Positions 8,986 through 15,037 of a DNA stretch of 15,037 nt are shown piece after piece. Position 1 is the stretch's first letter; each line of letters begins with the position of its first letter. The notes under the pieces were generated by a model that had not been told where the DNA came from, did no database searches, and worked only from the letters and a program-made list of their open reading frames with translations. The position numbers and the translations under genes were made by a program. Source of the stretch: Oehlia diaphana (taxonomy: Eukaryota; Glomeromycota; Glomeromycetes; Glomerales; Glomeraceae); assembly GCA_003833135.1 (NCBI GenBank), contig QZLH01000288.1, positions 97,137-112,173 of the forward strand. Direction: 5' to 3'.

Positions 8986-9167
8986 TAAGTGACCGAATAC
9001 TAAGCAAGAATAAATGATTAATTAAAGAAATCACATGATATGGATAAATGATTAGCCAGAAAGATGAAACATGTGGAAAATGAAATGATCAGCATGATGT
9101 AATGTTTATTGAATGATCAATAAAGATCAGATGGAGTAATTAAGAAGGTTAATCATTTTCAAGATAG

Positions 9168-9245
9168 AAACTGGTTTATTGTATTTAACAATAAGGATAT
9201 ATTCCGATACAATAACTGGTTTATCAAGTTCAACAATAGGAATAA
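9168..9245. repeat. Two-copy tandem repeat, 45-bp period
   Basis: AACTGGTTTATT followed by AACAATAAGGATAT near 9169 recurs as AACTGGTTTATC followed by AACAATAGGAATAAT near 9214. The sequence before it (9000-9165) is rich in AAATGAT and GATCA words but has no clear unit or gene. Confidence 0.55.
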
Positions 9246-9850
9246 TTATGAGTCATAAAAATAGATTTATTTTTCATATGAATATTTTTAAAAAGATTAT
9301 TTTCTTGTTGATATTTTCTTTACAACAGAATATTTAAGATGATAAGAAAAGAAAAGAAAAGATAAATATAAAAGATAGTAGATTAAAAGAATATAAATAT
9401 AACATAAAAATATAAAATAGATTAACACATATAGAAGAAAAGAAAGGATTTGTAAAAATCATTTAAATAGGAACGGAATTCAAAGTGAATTCTACAGTCA
9501 AAAAGAAATCAGTTTTAGAATTTAATAATTATGATAAAATATTATATTAATAAAAAGTAATATGGTTCACCCTAAATTTTTGTGAAATATTTTATTTTAT
9601 TATTTCATTAAATTCTGAATTATAAGGAGAATAAAATATAAACTTTTATGATGAAAACAATTAAATTTAAAAGTTGAAATAAATATAAAATACTTCATAG
9701 CAAAAGATACCAGAGTTTGAGAATATTGGCAAAGAACGAAATTTTGGAAATTCAGAGAAGTAAATTTTATCGTTTAATGTTTTGTATTACTAATGCTATT
9801 TATTTTATGTGAACCAAGAATGTTGTTATAAATTTAATTATTATCAAAAT
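9246..9850. other. A/T-rich spacer, no gene seen
   Basis: Contains an A/G-rich tract near 9340-9375 (GAAAAGAAAAGAAAAGATAA) and two GAATTC sites 10 bp apart at 9476-9491. No open frame or recognisable motif stands out on either strand. Confidence 0.5.
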
Positions 9851-9852
9851 AT

Positions 9853-9965
9853 TTTTATTGTTATTGTTAAGATTTTATTATTGTTATGATATTATTGTCA
9901 TTATAATTTTGTCATTGTCATAATTTTGTTACTGTATTCTTGTTCATTTGTTTTGTTGTTTGTTC
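9853..9965. repeat. T-rich (TTATTG/TTGTCA)-type simple repeat
   Basis: Irregular runs of TTATTG, TTGTCATT and TTGTT. It is followed by a short open stretch from the ATG at 9970 to a stop at 10147-10149 (about 59 codons) that contains long K and F runs; its residues match no family I know and I do not call it a gene. Confidence 0.5.
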
Positions 9966-10194
9966 ATTTATGAAACCTGATTTGGCGTGGCAACTCTTTA
10001 TGTTGATGAAAGAGGGAATCAAGGGTCCTCACTGTTTAAAAAAAGGAAAAAAAAGAACTGTTAATATTTGGAATAATAAAAAAAAATATAATATATTTTT
10101 TTTTTTACCTGCTGATATTCCATTTCCTAATACCCAAAAACTCATCTAAAAAAAAAATAAAAAAAAACAGTTAGTAATGATCACTAAACAAAAT

Positions 10195-10560
10195 AAATCA
10201 GAAAAAAATTTTTTCTCACCAAGATGAAAAATCATCACTTCACAACTTACCTTTCATAATCCAGGAATTTGGGAAGGTGTCCCTTAAAGAAAATAATCAA
10301 AAGGAACATTAATGACATTCTAAAGACAAAAATCTCCACCTCATAACTTACAATTCATAATCCAAGCCAAAATCCAGGTCCAGGAAAGTGTCTCTTAAAA
10401 AAAGAGAAAAATAAATGTTAATAACATTTCCAATGACAAAAAAATGAAATTTTCTCCTCTCAACTTACTTTTGTAACCCAAGCAGAAATCCAAATCCAGA
10501 AGGATATCCTCTAAAGAAATAAAGCAAAAGAAACGTGACATTTCCAGATGAAAGAAAAGA
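10195..10560. repeat. Tandem repeat array, 3 copies of about 101-117 bp
   Basis: The anchor AACTTAC occurs at 10244, 10345 and 10462. Each is followed by a TCATAATCCA- or TGTAACCCA-like phrase, then CCAG-containing text, a GT(G)TC(C/T)CTTAAA-like phrase and a TAATGACAT-like phrase. The copies are diverged. The G+C is slightly higher than in the spacer around it. This is a different unit from the array at 8618-8985. Confidence 0.65.
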
Positions 10561-10668
10561 AATTTACACTTTCCATCTAAAAACCAAAGCTGTTACTAAA
10601 CTGGCTAAGTTGAATTCTGAAGAGAGAAGACTGAAGATGCTCCTAAAAGAAAGAAGTTTTTTTTAATA

Positions 10669-10690
10669 CTGGATTATCTGATTAATCCAG
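10669..10690. repeat. 8-bp inverted repeat CTGGATTA / TAATCCAG
   Basis: Perfect arms at 10669-10676 and 10683-10690 around a 6-nt loop. Role unknown. Confidence 0.55.
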
Positions 10691-10769
10691 TCAATCTGAT
10701 CATTATTGTAACATCTAATTACATCAGGAGATTAAATTGTGCAATTTTATGCGTAGATTTATCAAATAT

Positions 10770-11940
10770 GTGTATACTCAAAAATCTACACCTTAAAAAA
10801 AAGTGTAATTATGCAATTATATGTAATCTACACCTTAAAACATAGTTTCAGTAATTTTCATCTTAAAAATTTATGTAACATCACATAAACAGGTATTTTC
10901 AGTATTTTGCAATTTTTAAAAAAAGTGTAAATAAACAATTTCATGTAGTTTACATATGAAAATATAGTTTCAGTAATTTTCAATTTCAAGATTTTACATA
11001 AAATTATATAAATAGGTATTTTAAGTAATTTATACTTTAAAAAACTGTGTAAATATATAATTTTGAGTAATTTACATATAAATATATTGGTTAAGATATT
11101 CTTAGTATTTTGTATTTTAAAAAAGAAAATTTCTTAATATACACTAGTGTTTGAAACACATATCACGTGATTTGATAAAAAAATTTTGTAAAAAAATCTA
11201 ATAAATAAATCTTTAAAAGAAATGTATATTAGGTGTATTTTGGTCTGTTCTGCAAGTTTACTTAGTATGTCATAGATGGTTTTGAATGTTATTTAACAAT
11301 CTTTTTTTGCTTTTTTTTGTTAAATTTTAACATTAAATGATCAGCATAAAAATTTACTTTTTTTGGAGGTCGTCTAAAGCGGGGGCAAATCACGTGATTC
11401 AGTGTAATTTTAATTAGATTAATTTTTTATAAAGAAAGATTAATAGAAACTTTAAAATCATAATATAAGCATATTTTTATCTGCTTTGCAAGTTTACTTA
11501 AGAAAAAAAAGTGGATTTTGAATATTGTTTTTGACTTTACATATGAATGAATGAAACTTTGCCGATCATATTCAAAAATGGATAACAAAATTGAAAAAGT
11601 CAAATAAATCAAAAACAGCATTTAAAACCCTACTCTGCGCTCTAAGTAAACTTGCAGAGCAGGCAAAAATGCATTTAGAATGTATGTTTAGAATGGTTGA
11701 ATATAAGGTAAAAAGTTTTATTTTATGAAAACAATTTTTTCTGAAGTCATGTGATTTGCTCCTGCTTTAGACGACCTCCTTTTTTTGGAAATTGTGTTCA
11801 AACATATAGTGTACAAATAGAAATCATCTTTAAAAAATTACATGTAATTTATATAAGATAGAAAATTTCAGCAATTTACACCTTGAGAAATTGTGTAAAT
11901 ACACGAATTTATATAATTCAAACCTAATTTTTTTATATAA
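10770..11940. repeat. 122-bp tandem array, split by an inserted element
   Basis: The anchor GTGTAA(A/T)T lies at 10803, 10925 and 11047, a period of exactly 122 bp twice. Conserved inside each unit are TTTCAGTAATTTTCA, a TACACCTTAAAA-like box and AGGTATTTT. The third copy is shortened internally. Related sequence resumes after the inserted element with TTTCAGCAATTTACACCTTG and GTGTAAAT at 11893. The element at 11142-11811 therefore landed inside a pre-existing array. Confidence 0.75.
11142..11811. mobile_element. 670-bp TA-flanked inverted-repeat element (MITE-like)
   Basis: The ends are CACTAGTGTTTGAAACACA (11142-11160) and the reverse complement of CACTATATGTTTGAACACA (to 11811), about 16 of 19 matching, each flanked by TA. 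The TA duplication fits Tc1/mariner-type insertion. The CACTA/TAGTG termini also recall CACTA elements, but a 3-bp duplication is absent. Inside are three related modules, each an ATCAC(G/A)TGA(T/C) site, 80-100 bp of spacer, TGCAAGTTTACTTA, then TTTTGAATGTTATTTTTGA-like text. Two are direct (from 11162 and 11389) and one is inverted (11600-11750). Modules 2 and 3 also share GGAGGTCGTCTAAAGC and can fold on each other. No transposase is encoded; the small minus-strand frame at 11427-11621 lies in the fold and is not credible. Confidence 0.72.
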
Positions 11941-11983
11941 ATTAGAATAAATATAAAATATATTATGTAAAATTAAAAAAAAA

Positions 11984-12070
11984 AGTTAAATAGTATAGTG
12001 GTTAGGTTGTGAGTTATGATATATTAGTGATATAACTAAAGTATTCAGTTCAGTTTTCAAGGCATGAAAA
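11984..12070 (+). mobile_element. Possible tRNA-derived SINE fragment
   Basis: TAGTATAGTGGTTAG at 11991-12005 is a textbook RNA polymerase III A box and matches the D-arm of common eukaryotic tRNAs of the Asp/Glu/Gly type. About 50 bp later, CAGTTCAGTTTTC (12046-12058) is a weak B-box match. No anticodon or acceptor stem can be formed, so this is not a working tRNA gene. A SINE head or tRNA pseudogene is the best reading, and an A-box match by chance cannot be ruled out. Confidence 0.4.
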
Positions 12071-12189
12071 TAAATTGAATTAATTTTATGGAATTTTTTG
12101 TTATATACATATATATAATATATTATATAGTTATCCAATGGAAAAGAGTGAATAACATTATTTTTACTTATGGAGGGTAAATAATTGGC

Positions 12190-12576
12190 TGAAAATAAGC
12201 CACATATCATGGTCATTAACCAGTTATAACCAGTTATGATCATGACCGATATCGGTCAGTCAAAGACCTCTGACTGACCATTTGACTGACTGGTCTGACC
12301 AACCGTTTAACTGACCATTTGACCGACCATTTAACTGACCCTAAAAACATTTGCAAAACATCTTTTAATATAAAATTTAATAAAAAAATGTTTCACAAAC
12401 ATTTTTTAATTATTTAAATAGAAAACATTGCAAAAACATTTTTTATTAAGTATTTTATAAAAAAATGTTTTGCAAACATTTTCAGGATCGGTTAAATGGT
12501 CAGTCAGTCAGTCAAAGGTTCTTGACTGGTTATGACCAACCAATGACTGACTATGACTGACCGTTGCCATCCCTAT
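12190..12576. mobile_element. Foldback element with GACTGACC repeats in its arms
   Basis: The left arm (about 12200-12375) is packed with CTGACCATTTGAC variants and ends GACCCTAAAAACATTTGC. The right arm (about 12440-12576) gives the matching reverse complement: GACCATTTAACCGATCCTG, then AAATGTTTGCAAAACAT. The arms agree at roughly 85% over the inner 38 bp. The centre repeats AAAAATGTTT..AAACATTTTT palindromes. A perfect 14-bp palindrome GACCGATATCGGTC is at 12244-12257. The right end reads, on the minus strand, TAGGGATGGCAACGG, which resembles hAT termini. A matching left terminus and an 8-bp target duplication are not clear. No coding capacity. Confidence 0.65.
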
Positions 12577-12598
12577 ACATGATTCTATGGAATATCAG

Positions 12599-12614
12599 AT
12601 ATATATATATATAT
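12599..12614. repeat. (AT)8 microsatellite
   Basis: Eight uninterrupted AT units just after the foldback element. Confidence 0.85.
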
Positions 12615-13090
12615 GCATTTCATTATTAGTAATATTCACAAATTTGCAGTTTTGTATATACCTATAGGTGATGTAATTCAATATGTTATTTTATATGTGT
12701 ATAGTTTCGCAAATTCACACCTTATTTAAACTCCTGATGTATCCGCAAAGAATGCAAAGAATGGAGTATTCAAAGATAAAGTTGATGATAACAACCAGCA
12801 ATAAGACACCAGTAATATAACAATCATCATCAACTAGTCAAGAAAGATAAGTATAAATGAATATTCAGCAATAGGATAAAGAAATCAATGATAAGGTGGA
12901 AGGATTAAAGGTAAAGAGAAAGAAATAATAAATATGGCAACTTTAAATAGTAATAACAAGCATATCGCAATAACTTAAGGTGAAGGGAAGATAATTATGA
13001 TAGTGAATTTAGTGATCTTGAACCCCTAGATTAAATAACTAATCTATAGAGTGACAATTTACATTAAATTGGATTATTTTAAACAATATC
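12615..13090. other. Spacer, no gene seen
   Basis: A-rich with short coding-like scraps near 12740-12800 (for example AKNAKNGVFKDKVDDNNQ in one frame), but no start, no sustained frame and no family match. It may be an old retroelement piece. Confidence 0.4.
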
Positions 13091-13093
13091 ATG

Positions 13094-13151
13094 TATTTTT
13101 CTTTATAGTTTATTTTTTTTAAATTTATTTATAAAACAATAAAGAAAAATA
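13094..13151. repeat. 17-bp inverted repeat (16/17)
   Basis: TATTTTTCTTTATAGTT at 13094-13110 pairs with AACAATAAAGAAAAATA at 13135-13151 with one mismatch and a 24-nt loop. It might be the ends of a tiny palindromic element. Confidence 0.6.
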
Positions 13152-13380
13152 CTTACTATGAAAAAAAAACTGTGAACCATTCATCTCATTTTGACCTATT
13201 GGTAACAAATAAGTTTGGATATCAGGATCTTAATAATTTAATAATTTACAATTTTAGAAGTGCCCGATATGTACCCAATAAAAAAGTTTTCCCATCAGTA
13301 TATATAGTACTAATTTTAACCAATGTATAATGTACAATGCAGTTTATTTAATTGAATTATTTATTTTCTTAAGATGCATA
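13152..13380. other. Spacer, no gene seen
   Basis: Moderately AT-rich, no open frame or repeat unit recognised on either strand. Confidence 0.4.
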
Positions 13381-13384
13381 TTAC

Positions 13385-13510
13385 TCTCTGTCGCTCCATT
13401 GAGTCACCTATTTGTATGGTGTGGCAGGGCTTGGAGTCACATGACCTAAATTCAAAACCCTAAGCTCTGAATCTACCCCAGTAATACCATCAAAAAAAGC
13501 TTGGGCATGT
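13385..13510 (-). mobile_element. Possible SINE fragment, minus strand
   Basis: The stretch is clearly richer in G+C than its surroundings. On the minus strand, GGGTTTTGAATTTAG (complement of 13446-13460) is close to a polymerase III B box. It is preceded by GGTAGATTCAGAGCTTA and followed by GGTCATGTGACTCC. An A box is not clear. The order of words (TTCAG, then a TTTT/GAA core, then GGCATG or GGTCATG) resembles the piece at 12041-12066, so the two may belong to one family. It is too diverged to call a tRNA. Confidence 0.35.
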
Positions 13511-13930
13511 AATTTTTGAGCATGTGATACAGTTGTGGCAACCGATCTATTTAAATATTTATCATGTATTATTTAAGCTATTATTTAAGCTTTCTTTTCG
13601 TGTCTACATTACCAAATATAAAGAATACAATTTTTCTTTAAAAATAAAAAGTTGGCTTATTTTCTTTACAATAGCTATAAATCTTTTAAAACAAAACTCT
13701 CAGAAAATATGAAACCTGTAGAAATACCAAGTAAGCAATATTACCAGTCCAACAAACTAAATTGCAACTGTTATTTTGACAGCCTAATTAATGCAATCTT
13801 CTCTTCTAAAAGAGCAAAACTAATCTGTATAATAAAGTAGTAAGGAAGTCATATAATCCTATTAATAAATTAGATGAAGACATTGAACATTATCAAATAA
13901 GTGAACCATGCCATTAACATGGAAGGGCAT
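13511..13930. other. Spacer, no gene supported
   Basis: Two overlapping frames of about 62 codons (13524-13712 and 13652-13840, + strand) are open, but their composition is that of AT-rich noncoding DNA and no motif is seen. A small inverted repeat (CCATG/CATGG) lies near 13907-13922. Confidence 0.4.
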
Positions 13931-13933
13931 ACT

Positions 13934-14520
13934 TAGGGATGGGTGTTAATTACTAACCATTAATTATGTTACTTATAATTAGTTTAAAATGGTTAATTCA
14001 CTGTTACTTTAAATCAACTAATAAAAATGCAGAATTTAAGTAATTATAATTTGATAATTATTGGTAAAAAATGGTATAGATCTATTTTATAATTTATACC
14101 TTATATAACTTAAAAAGAAAAAAAGATCATAAAAAAAAGATTATCCTTTTTTTAAAAAAAAATTCTTGCAATTATGGGAAAAAAGTTTGGAAGTATTAGA
14201 AAATTACTGAAACAGAAAGTTATAATAAAAAACAACTTTCTGTAACTTGTAATTATTGCTTCAAAACTTTTGAATGTAGTACTGCTAAGAGAATGCAAGA
14301 GCATCTTAATAACAATTTCCTAGAACTTCAGATAGCGCAAAAACATTTTAACAAACTTCAGAAATTTCTAATATTACTGAAGCATTTTAATAATCTACTT
14401 CTTTTACAGTAAAGTAAAGCAACAAAATAAGCATTTAAAAAATGCAAAAATTGTAAACTTTATGAATAGTATAAGTGAAGAAATTTATTATTTTATTTTA
14501 TTAAAACCACTATAATGTTT
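13934..14520 (+). mobile_element. Decayed hAT-type DNA transposon, left part
   Basis: It begins TAGGGATGGGTGTTAAT at 13934, the style of hAT terminal inverted repeats. About 240 bp later a BED-type zinc finger is readable (14176-14310). No matching inverted terminus was found before the window ends, so the element is either truncated or continues past 15037. An 8-bp target duplication cannot be assessed without the other end. The right boundary given here is only where readable transposase-like sequence stops. Confidence 0.55.
14176..14403 (+). pseudogene. BED zinc-finger remnant of a hAT transposase
   Basis: In one frame it reads GKKVWKY, a TAG stop at 14197-14199, then KITETESYNKKQLSVTCNYC, FKTFECSTAKRMQEHLNNN and on to a TAA near 14410. 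The aromatic W-K-Y start, the CxxC pair (TCNYC) and the H-L-x-N-N end match the BED finger that hAT transposases use to bind their ends. The last zinc ligand, usually Cys after HLxNN, is Phe here. The ATG at 14174 is in another frame that stops after 23 codons. One nonsense change, a lost ligand and no catalytic domain downstream make this a pseudogene. Confidence 0.65.
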
Positions 14521-14700
14521 ATGCAAGGGATTCATCGAAATAAATTTGGAAATTGAAATGTCAATCTATATAAATCTGGAATTTAGGTTCCAGATTCTTG
14601 GGTAAATTTCTCAAAAAATGATCGTCCGAGGTTACCTTGTTCATTATCAGATTATGGGTAAGATTTTCATCAAATTTTCTTCCGGAAGAATTATATTAAT
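14521..14700. repeat. Spacer with two palindromic sites
   Basis: AATCTGGA (14573-14580) and TCCAGATT (14589-14596) form a perfect 8-bp stem. TTCTTCCGGAAGAA at 14687-14700 is a perfect 14-bp palindrome. The stretch 14570-14660 is richer in G+C than its flanks. No gene seen. Confidence 0.55.
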
Positions 14701-15037
14701 TATTATTTATATTTAAATTAAATATATATTTAAATTTAGTTTATATTAATATTAATATTAAAGAAACTGAAATATGAATTGAATAGTGTAATCATTAGAG
14801 TAAAATTGCGATTTGGGCTTTTCTGTGGCAATTTCATTGTGTATTAATTTGAGCCATCAAATAGTAGGTTTTTTAAAAAAAAAATTACTTTTGCTGATCA
14901 ATAAAATTTTTGAACTTTTACAGTCAAACGAACATAATAGAGATCATCACGTGACATTTTTTTAAAAAAATAATTTCCTAAATTTTCTTTATTTTCATAT
15001 GAAAAATTAAAAATTTGTTTTTAGTTAAGGTTCCACA
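14701..15037. other. AT-rich spacer, no gene seen
   Basis: Very AT-rich with TATATTAAT runs near 14700-14760. The only notable site is TCACGTGA at 14947-14954. No supported open frame on either strand. Confidence 0.5.
14947..14954. promoter_or_regulatory. TCACGTGA palindrome
   Basis: Perfect 8-bp E-box-like palindrome, one of six in the window. It lies next to a run of seven T in AT-rich spacer, much like the copy inside the element at 11142-11811. Regulatory function is unproven. Confidence 0.3.

Noticed and set aside
9970..10149. Small open frame MKPDLAWQLFMLMKEG, about 59 codons
   Set aside because: It has an ATG and a stop, but poly-Lys and poly-Phe tracts come from A- and T-runs and there is no family, intron or context to support it.
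10195..11130. CRISPR array
   Set aside because: Units are 100-122 bp with no short conserved repeat and unique spacer pattern; these are diverged tandem repeats in a eukaryotic setting.
13524..13840. Two overlapping 62-codon frames
   Set aside because: AT-rich noncoding composition, no motif, no splice support.

Overview
The window looks like an AT-rich, repeat-laden fungal nuclear region. I estimate about 25% G+C by eye. The single intact gene has seven very short introns (61-73 nt) with fungal-type splice signals, including a perfect TACTAAC branch site. Together with the style of the LINE and the protein family, this suggests an arbuscular mycorrhizal fungus (Glomeromycotina, Rhizophagus-like). 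That placement is inference from recognition, not from a search.

Layout. 1-590: A/T-rich short repeats and inverted repeats, one centred on an ATCACGTGAT palindrome. 592-1496: a broken gene for a coiled-coil protein with a C-terminal membrane segment, split over several frames by small indels. 1500-2290: gene-poor spacer with hairpins. 2300-4222: one intact 8-exon gene on the + strand, predicted 483 residues, function unknown. 4246-4460: a TGTCCGGA-type palindromic repeat block. 4465-8620: one heavily decayed LINE (non-LTR retrotransposon) with recognisable endonuclease and reverse transcriptase motifs, interrupted by a hairpin-rich insertion of about 390 bp. 8620-11940: several tandem-repeat arrays, the last with a 122-bp period and invaded by a 670-bp TA-flanked inverted-repeat element. 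11990-12070: a possible tRNA-derived SINE piece. 12190-12576: a foldback element. 13385-13510: another SINE-like piece on the minus strand. 13934-14400: a decayed hAT-type transposon with a BED zinc finger. The rest is low-complexity spacer.

How it fits together. There is no operon or pathway here. The window is a transposon graveyard around one intact, probably lineage-expanded fungal gene and one recently lost gene. The most unusual signals are the excess of the 8-bp palindrome TCACGTGA (six perfect copies, where composition predicts well under one), the nested insertion of an inverted-repeat element into a 122-bp tandem array, and the protein-level conservation of 42-bp repeats inside the broken coiled-coil gene.
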